The notes under the pieces were generated by a model. The model ran no database searches. It saw only the letters and a list, made by a program, of their open reading frames with translations, and was not told the DNA's origin. A DNA stretch of 43,977 nucleotides from Myxococcota bacterium (GTDB lineage Bacteria; Myxococcota_A; Polyangia; JAAYKL01), in the NCBI GenBank assembly GCA_030065855.1, contig JASJCT010000065.1, forward strand, positions 1 to 43,977. The letters are read 5' to 3'. Shown one piece after another: positions 1 to 5,996 of this stretch (the stretch's first letter is position 1; each line of letters opens with the position of its first letter). The translations under genes were made by a program, and so were the position numbers.

Positions 1-79
1 TCATATCTCCTCCAGTTTTGTCCGAAGCGCGGGCTCGCTCATATTCTTGAAGTCCTCATCCAGCATGAGCACCCTGGAC
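1..79. repeat. 79-bp exact direct repeat of the window ends, left copy
   Basis: The first 79 bases are identical to 43899-43977. The repeat covers the end of the primase gene and the start of the gene at 43690-43902, and their stop and start codons overlap as ATGA across the join. This means the sequence closes into a circle inside an operon. A short overlap of this kind is typical of a circular contig from a k-mer assembler, so it is probably not a physical terminal repeat. The true virion ends cannot be read from it. Confidence 0.95.
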
Positions 80-780
80 GAATCGAACAGGAGTCCCCAG
101 CGCCGGTCAAGCTCTATGGCTTGGCCCGTTGCGTCGTTGTCCAGCGCCCAGATCACGTTCCGCTTGTGAGCGGCAATCTCGTTGATGTAGTCCGGTCCGC
201 ACCCGGTCCCGTTGATGGCGACCGCATCCACGTACCGGGCGGCCCTAACCGCAGACGGTATGTCCTCTACAACCAGCACCGAGGAAGACCTCCCGCCCGT
301 GTACCACGACAGGTGGGGCTCTTCCACGTCCATCCGGGTCTTGGCCTTGGGCTCCCGCCCCAGGTACGAGCGCAGCACCCATCCCCTACGTCGCCCCATC
401 GGGGAGTAAATGGGAAAGGCGAACCGCTCTTGCTCCTCGGCGTACCGAGGCCTGGCCAGCAGGAGGTGCCACTGGCGCCACCCGATCTTCTCTCGGAGGA
501 ACTGCTCCTCCTCTTCAGTCAGTTCGCGCAGGGCCCCCTGGTAGGGGGCTATCCTCTGCTTGCGCGGCCGAGGCCGCTCCATCAGCACCCGTCTCCCGTT
601 CGCCTGGAGCGCGCCCCCTCCGTGGAGGGAGCATGAGTTGCGAAAGCATCGATACAGGATACGCCCGTCCTCTCGCTTCACGGAGAACTTGGGCTTCCCG
701 CACGCCGGGCAGGAGGTGTACTGGTTCTCACCTTCTTCAAGGTCAGAACCGAGTAGCGCTATTTCGTCACGATACGCCAT
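1..780 (-). CDS. Toprim-type DNA primase
   Basis: This 259-aa protein probably makes RNA primers at the phage replication fork for the helicase and family A polymerase encoded across the circular join. The N-terminus has a zinc-binding module with Cys24, Cys27, Cys45 and Cys50. The C-terminal half is a toprim fold: VVEDIPSA supplies the conserved acidic residue and ALDNDATG supplies the DxD metal site. No helicase domain is fused, and the helicase is a separate gene at 40914-42131. The ATG at 780 is preferred because GAGGAGGAGCA precedes it. A GTG at 855 in the same frame would add 25 residues but has a poorer ribosome site. The stop overlaps the next gene as ATGA at the join. Only its lack of a fused helicase departs from the T7 gp4 plan. 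Confidence 0.88.
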   Translation of the reverse strand: MAYRDEIALLGSDLEEGENQYTSCPACGKPKFSVKREDGRILYRCFRNSCSLHGGGALQANGRRVLMERPRPRKQRIAPYQGALRELTEEEEQFLREKIGWRQWHLLLARPRYAEEQERFAFPIYSPMGRRRGWVLRSYLGREPKAKTRMDVEEPHLSWYTGGRSSSVLVVEDIPSAVRAARYVDAVAINGTGCGPDYINEIAAHKRNVIWALDNDATGQAIELDRRWGLLFDSSRVLMLDEDFKNMSEPALRTKLEEI

Positions 781-884
781 TGCTCCTCCTCGCGGAGCGA
801 CGAGCCGCTCAACCAGAGCGTCCGGCGCTCTTTCATCTGAGCGTTCGCTGTTCACTCCGCTCGTCGTCGCAATTTAAATATATG

Positions 885-915
885 AAAAAAAGGGCGGTTT
901 TCTTTCTCAACCGCC
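885..915 (-). terminator. Rho-independent terminator after the sigma-factor gene
   Basis: Read leftward, GGCGGTT (915-909) and AACCGCC (899-893) form a 7-bp stem with a 9-nt loop, followed by a T7 run at 891-885. The first arm overlaps the last codons of the sigma gene, whose stop codon at 909-907 falls at the stem-loop border. It separates the sigma gene from the primase gene. The AT-rich stretch just after it (872-884) could hold a promoter for the primase, but I see no convincing -35/-10 pair. Confidence 0.88.
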
Positions 916-1446
916 TGATAGTTTTTGCCTAATGCGCATGGCAGTGAGGTCCACTGCCCGCCTGGTAATGCCAAGAGAATCAGCAACCTCCTCGGGGGAG
1001 TTGCCATCAACTAGCAGCATTCGCCCCACCAGGAACTGGTGGGGCGATAAGCTCTCGAGAGCCTTCTCTACCTGCTCAATGGCGGAGAACACGTCCTCCG
1101 GGGAGTCGTCGTGTGCCGGCAGATCGTCCTCCTCCCTGAGGGGGAGGTCGTAGTACTGCCTGAACGAATCGTATTCGCCTGGCTCCGCCCCTGCGCTGTA
1201 GAACTCCAGCTCGGGGCCCCGCTTCTTGTCCCGCTGATAGGCCCGGGCCACGTTCCGGGCGATGCCGCCCAGCCACGTGACCTCCAGGGCCCGCTCAGGG
1301 TCGTACTGGTCCTGCTTGGCGCAGGCCTGCGTGTAGGTCTCCTGGACCAGGTCCCGCACCTCCCAGTCGTCCAGGGAGGGGACCGTGTCCATGACCACCC
1401 TGCGTATCGTACCGCGGCACTTGCGGTACAGTGTGTCCAGATCCAT
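907..1446 (-). CDS. ECF-like RNA polymerase sigma factor
   Basis: This 179-aa protein has the two domains of an extracytoplasmic-function-type sigma factor. Sigma region 2 lies at about residues 25-75, with DLVQETYTQA and the WLGGIARNVARAYQRD stretch that normally contacts core polymerase and the -10 element. Region 4 lies at about residues 130-175, a helix-turn-helix seen as SPEEVADSLGITRRAV and ending RIRQKL. It should bind host core RNA polymerase and direct it to phage promoters. No phage RNA polymerase is visible in the window, which fits that role. The ATG at 1446 follows GGAGGTGA with 5-nt spacing and is preferred to the GTG at 1455. A terminator follows directly. The promoter it recognises is not evident, and an anti-sigma partner was not recognised. 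Confidence 0.88.
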   Translation of the reverse strand: MDLDTLYRKCRGTIRRVVMDTVPSLDDWEVRDLVQETYTQACAKQDQYDPERALEVTWLGGIARNVARAYQRDKKRGPELEFYSAGAEPGEYDSFRQYYDLPLREEDDLPAHDDSPEDVFSAIEQVEKALESLSPHQFLVGRMLLVDGNSPEEVADSLGITRRAVDLTAMRIRQKLSGG

Positions 1447-1588
1447 AGGCCTCACCTCCGGCGATGGCGACGGCCACTAGGGCCAAGACAATGATGACGG
1501 GCAGCGGGTTGTCCAGGAACGACTTGATGAGCCACAGCGTCATGATGCCTATCAGGATGAAGCCGAACCAGGGGCTCATGTTGCTCAT
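1295..1588 (-). CDS. Small membrane protein with two predicted transmembrane segments
   Basis: The N-terminal half of this 97-aa frame has two hydrophobic segments, WFGFILIGIMTLWLI (about residues 7-21) and PLPVIIVLALVAVAIAG (about 28-44). The start has a good ribosome site (GAGGATGCT) and overlaps the previous stop as ATGA. The frame then runs about 150 nt into the sigma gene in another phase. That part encodes only Gly/Pro/His/Arg-rich residues, as an out-of-frame GC-rich stretch would. Either the protein has a long overlapping tail or a base error hides an earlier stop. The membrane part is probably real; the C-terminus is doubtful. Function is unknown. Confidence 0.6.
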   Translation of the reverse strand: MSNMSPWFGFILIGIMTLWLIKSFLDNPLPVIIVLALVAVAIAGGEAYGSGHTVPQVPRYDTQGGHGHGPLPGRLGGAGPGPGDLHAGLRQAGPVRP

Positions 1589-1692
1589 AGCATCCTCACA
1601 AAGGGCGTCCACAGGCCCAGGACGTACACCCGCGTCCAACTCTCCTTGTAGCCTACGAACACGGAGTGGCGGTTCCAGCGTAGTCGGATCAT
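1585..1692 (-). CDS. 35-aa small protein
   Basis: This short frame (starting MIRLRWNRHS, ending TPFVRML) is supported mainly by layout. Its ATG overlaps the stop of the 89-aa gene upstream as ATGA, and its own TGA overlaps the ATG of the membrane protein downstream in the same way. The sequence is basic and aromatic-rich, with a mildly hydrophobic second half (VYVLGLWTPFV). It has no ribosome site of its own beyond the purine-rich end of the previous gene, so expression would rely on coupling. Function is unknown. Confidence 0.6.
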   Translation of the reverse strand: MIRLRWNRHSVFVGYKESWTRVYVLGLWTPFVRML

Positions 1693-1958
1693 TTCTTTTC
1701 CTCCTCAAGTTTCTTGTCGATCGCCTGGAGCATCTGAATATAGTGCACAGCGGAATCAAGCGCCTCTTCCAGGTTGCCGGCGTACTCGAAGATGTCGGTG
1801 ATGTTCTCCAGGGTGAGGTCGAGGACGGTAACGGAGTTAGCCTCCGCCGCGCGAATACTGTTGCCCATCGCGCCGTAGCAGGTGTTGATGCGCGCAAAGG
1901 CGGCCGCCACCCGCGTTGCTAACCGGGTTCTTTGGTCCTCAAGTGATTCAGTCTCCAT
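1689..1958 (-). CDS. Hypothetical 89-aa helical protein
   Basis: This small protein is rich in charged and alanine residues and is predicted to be largely helical, with an acidic-basic C-terminus (DKKLEEEKK). I recognise no family. The ATG at 1958 is preceded by AAGGAGAGCGCT and lies within the last codons of the upstream gene (11-nt overlap). It sits in the run of small leftward early genes ahead of the sigma factor. Confidence 0.8.
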   Translation of the reverse strand: METESLEDQRTRLATRVAAAFARINTCYGAMGNSIRAAEANSVTVLDLTLENITDIFEYAGNLEEALDSAVHYIQMLQAIDKKLEEEKK

Positions 1959-2181
1959 AGCGCTCTCCTTCCCAGTTCTTCTTGCCCCGCTTCAGTTCGC
2001 GGAGACGTTCCCCGTCCAGGGTCACCACGGGCGGGCCCGAGATGCCCACGTCGAACTGCTTGCGCCAGGGCACACCGCGCGCTGTCTTCTCGTACTGCCC
2101 GGGGGCCTTCTCGTCCTTGTACGTAGGCGGTAGGCCCTCGTACACCGTTCCTGCTACCAGGAACACGTCTAGGTTCTCCAT
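1948..2181 (-). CDS. Hypothetical 77-aa protein
   Basis: The frame starting MENLDVFLVAG is preferred at 2181, where AAGGA lies about 10 nt upstream. A longer in-frame extension to 2337 has no ribosome site and lies inside the neighbouring gene. The protein has a hydrophobic start and a Lys/Arg/Glu-rich C-terminus (RLRELKRGKKNW). No family is recognised. It overlaps the upstream gene by 13 nt and the downstream gene by 11 nt, as is usual in this operon. Confidence 0.72.
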   Translation of the reverse strand: MENLDVFLVAGTVYEGLPPTYKDEKAPGQYEKTARGVPWRKQFDVGISGPPVVTLDGERLRELKRGKKNWEGERYGD

Positions 2182-2444
2182 TTGGGGCCGTCCTTCTCTC
2201 CGTTGAGGGTGCTGTAGATGTGCTGCTCCTCGATGATCTCCCAGCCCATCTTGGATGCGATGGTAGTCAGCAAAGGAGTAGCTGCGGCGTCCGAGCAGGC
2301 CGCTCGGACCAGTGGTAGGCGGGTGGATGCCAGGCACAGGGAGCGTTCCCAGTACGGGGGCCCATCGGGGCCCCCGCCTTTCTCCCGGTGCACTAGTATC
2401 ACGGGAACCCGCGGGGGCCCCGTTACGTGTGCGCCGTCAGTCAT
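2169..2444 (-). CDS. Hypothetical 91-aa protein
   Basis: The ATG at 2444 has a strong ribosome site (GGAGGAGAGCA). The protein starts MTDGAHVTGP and ends in a charged segment with EIIEEQHIYSTLNG. Its 5' half carries a very GC-rich perfect inverted repeat (2355-2376) that encodes Gly/Pro codons. The C-terminal half (VRAACSDAAATPLLTTIASKMGWEI, in shortened view) looks like an ordinary alpha/beta fold. No family is recognised. Confidence 0.7.
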   Translation of the reverse strand: MTDGAHVTGPPRVPVILVHREKGGGPDGPPYWERSLCLASTRLPLVRAACSDAAATPLLTTIASKMGWEIIEEQHIYSTLNGEKDGPKWRT

Positions 2445-2458
2445 TGCTCTCCTCCCTC

Positions 2459-2995
2459 TTACGGACGGTACTCGTCGTCCTGCATGCCGCACCAAGGCGG
2501 CCCGCCCACGGTGTCCGAGGCGATGATCTTCGCCCACGCTTCGGGCGCCTGGCCCGCAGGGACCTCGGTAGGGACGGCGGCCAGGTAGTGGTAGCGTTCG
2601 CCGTTGCCGAAGGGGAAAGTGCGGTTGGCGGCGATGTACTGGTCATCGAAATCATAGGCGTCTACGCTGTCGCCCGCAGATACCGTGCGGAAGATCCCGC
2701 GACTCCCGAACCAGGGCTGGCTGCACCCCGAGATGAAGTTCGGGTTGTCCTGGCCCTGGAGGGGGCTGAAGCACTGGTAGACGCGCAGCGTAGCGCTGTC
2801 GTAGGAGATGGCCAGGCCCTGCCACTCCTCCGGCGTGGGCGGATCGTAGGTGCCCTCGAAACGGTGCTCGAGCAGCGTGTAGACAACCCCGAAGTCGCTA
2901 CAGGACACGCAGTCGGCGAACGAGGTTTCCAGGTCCATGTCGGCCCAGGACACAGAAGAAGCGGCCAGCAGGGCCGCGGCAATAAGGTGTTTCAT
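2459..2995 (-). CDS. Exported protein with Sec signal peptide, function unknown
   Basis: This 178-aa protein begins with a typical Sec signal peptide: Met-Lys-His, a hydrophobic core LIAAALLAASSV, and a probable cleavage site after SWA near residue 18. The mature part holds several cysteines (CVSC, and single Cys near residues 75, 91 and 169) that could form disulfides in the periplasm. It is acidic and aromatic-rich with no recognised domain. Exported early proteins in phages often act on the cell envelope or exclude other phages, but nothing here shows that. Its start lies 3 nt after the upstream stop. Confidence 0.78.
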   Translation of the reverse strand: MKHLIAAALLAASSVSWADMDLETSFADCVSCSDFGVVYTLLEHRFEGTYDPPTPEEWQGLAISYDSATLRVYQCFSPLQGQDNPNFISGCSQPWFGSRGIFRTVSAGDSVDAYDFDDQYIAANRTFPFGNGERYHYLAAVPTEVPAGQAPEAWAKIIASDTVGGPPWCGMQDDEYRP

Positions 2996-2998
2996 ATC

Positions 2999-3424
2999 TC
3001 AGGTTCTCCGGTTGATGAAAGACTCGATGTAGTCGATGGCTTTGCTAATATCGGTGCCCGCCCCCCCGCACCCGTCGTACTCGAACAGATGGTAGACCTC
3101 CTCACTACTGAGGCCGAAGTGCTGCGCTGCTTCCCCGAGCGGCCCCTCCCCGGAAGTAGCCCGCACTAGCCCGTTCTTGCGAAGAACAAAAGAGCGCTGC
3201 AGATCCCGTCGCGCAGCGTAGTGGCCCAGGGCGCATGCGGGCGTACCGCACTTGTGTAAGGGGTCAACCTCCTCATCGTACTTGTCCCACCCGAATTGCC
3301 CCATGTCGAAAGCTCTCGGCTCCGGGGCTTCGCGGAGACAGCGAACCAGGTTGCGCATGCGCTTGAGGTATTTCCCCTTCAGTACGGGGGTATCGATTTC
3401 TGTCGTGTCTTGCATGACGAACAT
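2999..3424 (-). CDS. Hypothetical protein with CGTP/CAxG motif, copy 1 of a paralogous pair
   Basis: This 141-aa protein shares a clear pattern with the gene at 4868-5281. Both have CGTPxCAxGxYAxRxDLQ in the middle and, near the C-terminus, LFxxDGCGxAG followed by a helix with AIxxIExF. Four conserved cysteines suggest a metal site or structural role. The family occurs among phage hypothetical proteins with no function known to me. The start at 3424 follows GGAGACCTC. Together with 3913-4314 it forms one of two copies of an old duplication in this operon. Confidence 0.8.
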   Translation of the reverse strand: MFVMQDTTEIDTPVLKGKYLKRMRNLVRCLREAPEPRAFDMGQFGWDKYDEEVDPLHKCGTPACALGHYAARRDLQRSFVLRKNGLVRATSGEGPLGEAAQHFGLSSEEVYHLFEYDGCGGAGTDISKAIDYIESFINRRT

Positions 3425-3436
3425 GATGAGGTCTCC

Positions 3437-3913
3437 TTAGGTCCCGTCGATCTGCGCCGAGTCCAGGACAGGCGCCGGTATGACGGCGTAGAGCCGCTTT
3501 TTGCCCGTGCGACCGTGGGGCAACCAGTCCCCGCCCGGCATCACGTAGTAGCGGGTCGAGCAGGTGTCCGTGGTGGCGTACACCACCAGGTCGTCCGATC
3601 CCACGTCGTCCAGGGAGGGCGGAGTATCGCTCCAGGTAAGGGCTACAGCATCCCGCAGGCGCTCGTTGGCGGCCAAAGCCGCCGACAACTTGTCGTGCGC
3701 ATCGATGACGCCCCTTCGCTGTTCCAGGGCGATGGTGTACCAGGCCAGGCCCTCAGTCTGGGCAGTAGGCCGCGGGCCCATCGCACAGCGCACGGCCTCG
3801 GCGAAGTCCGTGAACAGGCCCAGGTCATCTTCGCCCTCCGTGACAAGGTACTTGAAGCCGTCGAAATTGCGCTCGAATACGGTGCGCTGCCCGCAGTGAA
3901 ACTTGGCCAACAT
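3437..3913 (-). CDS. Hypothetical 158-aa protein
   Basis: The frame starting MLAKFHCGQR is preferred: GGAGGTG lies just upstream and the ATG overlaps the previous stop as TGATG. A 33-nt in-frame extension has no ribosome site. The N-terminal part has an alternation typical of a beta sheet (FKYLVTEGEDDLGLF). The middle has a helix, and the C-terminus returns to strands (LVVYATTD, YYVMPGGDW). It lies between the two members of the first duplicated pair and has no detectable counterpart in the second copy. Confidence 0.75.
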   Translation of the reverse strand: MLAKFHCGQRTVFERNFDGFKYLVTEGEDDLGLFTDFAEAVRCAMGPRPTAQTEGLAWYTIALEQRRGVIDAHDKLSAALAANERLRDAVALTWSDTPPSLDDVGSDDLVVYATTDTCSTRYYVMPGGDWLPHGRTGKKRLYAVIPAPVLDSAQIDGT

Positions 3914-4314
3914 CACTGGGCACCTCCTGCGGGGAACTGCCAGCACACCCGCTCATCGAGGTGCGCCAGGATGGCATCGCACAGCTCGCCCATGGTCAGC
4001 GAGGCCGTGGGAATGCTGGTGTCAGCAGCTATCCACTCGGAAAGGTACTGTACGTTGGAGATGTTGGCGATGATCTTGACGGCGGATCCTCCCGTGCGGG
4101 TACTTGTGCAGGGCTTCAGGTTGGCAACCGGGCGGAAGTTGTCCGGATCTATCACGGTGAGGGCGTTGCTGCCCAAAGAGCGTGTAGAGCGCAGCCGACG
4201 CCCCCGGTGATCCCTGTTAGCGAGCGCGGCCCCCAGGTTGTTCATGAAGTCCCCAGTGCTCCGGGTTTCGGGCGACACGGACTCCGGTAGTATCAGCATG
4301 TCTTTGCGTGGCAT
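3913..4314 (-). CDS. Hypothetical protein, copy 1 of a second paralogous pair
   Basis: This 133-aa protein is a diverged paralogue of the one at 5530-5943. The C-terminal two thirds line up: RPVANLKPC with RPVARILPC, then a GG-x-KIIANI type strand, then SIPTASLTMGELCDAIL with SISTEGHTVSEIADAVF, then a Trp/Phe near the end. The start follows AAGGAGAAGC. Function is unknown. It is transcribed just before the 158-aa gene and the copy 1 CGTP protein. Confidence 0.78.
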   Translation of the reverse strand: MPRKDMLILPESVSPETRSTGDFMNNLGAALANRDHRGRRLRSTRSLGSNALTVIDPDNFRPVANLKPCTSTRTGGSAVKIIANISNVQYLSEWIAADTSIPTASLTMGELCDAILAHLDERVCWQFPAGGAQ

Positions 4315-4340
4315 GGTGTGCTTCTCCTTTGAAGCGTTAC

Positions 4341-4354
4341 GCCTCCGTAGAGGC
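4341..4354 (-). other. Small hairpin between early genes
   Basis: GCCTC and GAGGC form a 5-bp stem with a CGTA loop, directly after the stop of the 35-aa membrane protein gene and before the ribosome site of the next gene. There is no T-run, so it is not a standard terminator. It may be an RNA processing or stability element, or chance. Confidence 0.35.
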
Positions 4355-4355
4355 T

Positions 4356-4463
4356 CTAAGAAGTCGGAATTGACGCGCTAGCTACGTACCACAGGGCTAC
4401 AATAGCCAGCACCAGGGCGAACATGTACACCCAGTCTTCAGGCTCGAAATCATTGTAGTACAC
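4356..4463 (-). CDS. 35-aa membrane protein
   Basis: This short gene has an ideal ribosome site, AAGGAGG with 6-nt spacing to a GTG start, lying inside the end of the upstream gene. The protein has an acidic N-terminus (NDFEPEDW) and one transmembrane segment (YMFALVLAIVALWYVA), then a short polar tail ending PTS. The layout suggests N-terminus out or in with a single span. Such proteins are common in phage early regions, but the target here is unknown. Confidence 0.7.
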   Translation of the reverse strand: MYYNDFEPEDWVYMFALVLAIVALWYVASASIPTS

Positions 4464-4881
4464 GTGCAGCCTCCTTGCGGTGTCCGAGCGTGTCTAGCAG
4501 GCCTCTCTCCTCAACCAGGCAGGTGCCCTGGTAGTCCGGGTGGAAGACCGCCTGGTGAGGGCTAGCCCGCCAGTTGCCGTTCGCGGGCAGATCGTAGCGG
4601 CGGAGTACGTAGCCTTTCTCCTTGTCTAGTATTTCCAGCATAGGCCGGCAGAAACTAGGCGGCCACCATTTCTCGTACTGGCGCAGCGATCGGAACCCGA
4701 AGATCCAATTGCTGTGGATTTCCTGGTCAAATTCCAAGGCGAAGTCGCTAAGGCGTGCGCAGGGCGTACGGGCCTCGTCGTGGAACAGCATCGCAAGCCC
4801 GCGATGGTTGTGGTAGGGCCCGGTGCGCTGCGCGGAGTGCTCCACGCGCCAGATTCGTATCCTGCCCTTACCCTTGCGCAT
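4450..4881 (-). CDS. Conserved phage hypothetical protein (WRVEH...GPY type)
   Basis: This 143-aa protein starts with a basic segment and the pattern RIWRVEH...TGPY...L...FGFRSLRQYEKWW, then GYVLRRYDLP. Many unrelated phages carry short proteins with this W/Y-R-V-E-H, G-P-Y and FGF-S-L-x-Q-x-x-x-W order, with no known function. The start at 4881 is chosen for its AAGGGGCAGG ribosome site and the usual 14-nt overlap with the upstream gene. An in-frame extension to 5106 is a shadow of that gene. Confidence 0.75.
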   Translation of the reverse strand: MRKGKGRIRIWRVEHSAQRTGPYHNHRGLAMLFHDEARTPCARLSDFALEFDQEIHSNWIFGFRSLRQYEKWWPPSFCRPMLEILDKEKGYVLRRYDLPANGNWRASPHQAVFHPDYQGTCLVEERGLLDTLGHRKEAARVLQ

Positions 4882-5281
4882 TGGCCTGCCCCTTGCTGGC
4901 GAAGTTCTCGATGAAAGCGATGGCCTGGTCGATGTTATCTCCGGCCATGCCGCAGCCGTCCGAGTCGAACAGCATCTCGACGTCATCGTCCGAGATATCG
5001 AAGTGCTCGGAGAGAGCCTCCCACAGGTCCCCGGTGATCGTGTGCCCGGGTTGGTATTCCAGATCTCCATCAGCGTTGAGGCGTAGAAGATCCTGGAGAT
5101 CCTCACGCACGGCGTAGAAGCCTATCGCGCAGCACGGCGTGCCGCACCCGTGCGGGATACCTTCCTCGTCCAGGTCCTCACTCTCAAAGCCGAAGTAGGT
5201 CATGGTGAAGTTATCCGCCTTCGGCGTGTTCTTGGCCTCACGCAGAGCGCGAGCCACATTCATCAGTCGTTCCACGTGCAT
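4868..5281 (-). CDS. Hypothetical protein with CGTP/CAxG motif, copy 2 of a paralogous pair
   Basis: This 137-aa protein is the paralogue of 2999-3424. It keeps CGTPCCAIGFYAVREDLQ and LFDSDGCGMAGDNIDQAI, so the four cysteines and the C-terminal helix are conserved. The rest has diverged strongly, which points to an old duplication. It is more acidic than copy 1. GAGGAG precedes the ATG at 5281. Function is unknown. Confidence 0.8.
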   Translation of the reverse strand: MHVERLMNVARALREAKNTPKADNFTMTYFGFESEDLDEEGIPHGCGTPCCAIGFYAVREDLQDLLRLNADGDLEYQPGHTITGDLWEALSEHFDISDDDVEMLFDSDGCGMAGDNIDQAIAFIENFASKGQANAQG

Positions 5282-5284
5282 CGT

Positions 5285-5533
5285 CTAACTCCTCGGGTAC
5301 ATCTTGCCGCATGCGCTCCGCCTCAGCTCCAGGTCCCAGCGGCCGCGCCAGGATCCCAGCTGATCGTGCGACGCTCGCACGTCCTGCTCGCAGTCAGGGC
5401 ACCGGCTTATCCAGATCGTTGACGCGGAAGAACGCCGGGCAGGCAAACTCCACCCGCGTAGACCCGCATTCGTTGCATCTCCACATTGCTCAAATCCTCC
5501 AACTTGCCTTTGAACTGCCCTTGCGTAACTCAT
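5285..5533 (-). CDS. Frame with C-terminal half of a possible zinc-ribbon protein
   Basis: This 82-aa frame starts at an ATG that overlaps the previous stop as ATGA. Its N-terminal part looks out of frame. Its C-terminal part (SRCPDCEQDVRASHDQLG, then a Trp/Arg-rich stretch and SACGKMYPRS) looks like the second half of a zinc ribbon. The first half, with CNEC, is in another frame at 5394-5486. A single-base difference near 5395 would join the two. See the linked finding. It lies between the two members of the second duplicated gene pair. Confidence 0.45.
   Translation of the reverse strand: MSYARAVQRQVGGFEQCGDATNAGLRGWSLPARRSSASTIWISRCPDCEQDVRASHDQLGSWRGRWDLELRRSACGKMYPRS
5394..5486 (-). CDS. 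30-aa frame with N-terminal half of a possible zinc ribbon
   Basis: The ATG at 5486 has an excellent ribosome site (GGAGGATTTGAGCA). The frame encodes MWRCNECGSTRVEF and FFRVNDLD before an early stop. The start resembles the zinc ribbon at 7296-7571, which has CPNCGSTAVQVPVW. The expected second CxxC pair follows at once in another frame (CPDC). The gene is therefore either truncated, joined by frameshifting, or broken by a sequence error. Confidence 0.45.
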   Translation of the reverse strand: MWRCNECGSTRVEFACPAFFRVNDLDKPVP

Positions 5534-5943
5534 CGTAGTAGTTTCCCGTCGTTGTCGAACCACCACACGAAGGAGTCCAGCGCGTGGAACACCGCATCCG
5601 CAATCTCGCTCACAGTGTGGCCCTCCGTGGAAATGCTGGGCTGCGCCTCCCAGATAATGGTATGGCACTGGTGGTCGATGTTGGTGACGATCTCAAGCTC
5701 GGTGCCGCCGACCGCGCGGTTGCACGGGAGGATGCGCGCCACAGGGCGAGCGCAGCTTTTCTGCACAACGCTGATGTCGTCCGAAGACGTGACGAAGCAC
5801 GCCAGCGCCCGGTAGTCATCGCCAGACAGGCCGGCGGACGCAGCTGGCAGATACACTGCGAGTCGCTTCATGAATTCCCGCCGCGGCGTGTACGCGGCGG
5901 GATTGTCATTCTTGTGCAAGATGTAAGTAGGGTGGTCGGTCAT
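5530..5943 (-). CDS. Hypothetical protein, copy 2 of the second paralogous pair
   Basis: This 137-aa protein is the diverged paralogue of 3913-4314. Shared points are FMKRL/FMNNL near the start, RPVARILPC, a G-G then strand segment, and the C-terminal HTVSEIADAVFHAL helix followed by Trp-Trp. Its own GGAGACT ribosome site precedes the ATG at 5943. With the CGTP protein at 4868-5281 it forms the second copy of the duplicated gene set. Function is unknown. Confidence 0.78.
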   Translation of the reverse strand: MTDHPTYILHKNDNPAAYTPRREFMKRLAVYLPAASAGLSGDDYRALACFVTSSDDISVVQKSCARPVARILPCNRAVGGTELEIVTNIDHQCHTIIWEAQPSISTEGHTVSEIADAVFHALDSFVWWFDNDGKLLR

Positions 5944-5963
5944 TTTAGTCTCCGGGGTGATGC

Positions 5964-5979
5964 GGCCCCCGAAGGGGCC
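5964..5979 (-). other. TTCG-loop hairpin between early genes
   Basis: Read leftward this is GGCCCC-TTCG-GGGGCC, a 6-bp GC stem closed by the very stable UUCG tetraloop in RNA. It lies between the DUF932 gene and the next gene and has no T-run. It could act as a 3' stability element or a pause site. A similar and longer hairpin follows the capsid gene at 18165-18184. Confidence 0.6.
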
Positions 5980-5996
5980 ACGAAGGGGAACACAGT

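Noticed and set aside
1..79. The terminal repeat read as a T7-style direct terminal repeat
   Set aside because: It is much shorter than usual for such phages and splits an operon at a coupled stop/start pair. An assembly overlap of a circular map explains it better.
2355..2376. Perfect 9-bp GC hairpin with ATCG loop, considered as a terminator
   Set aside because: It lies inside a coding region, encodes Gly/Pro codons and has no T-run after it on either strand.
2312..3169. A 285-aa rightward frame opposite early genes
   Set aside because: It runs against well supported leftward genes with ribosome sites and a signal peptide; its translation is Arg/Val/Gly-rich as expected for an antisense shadow.
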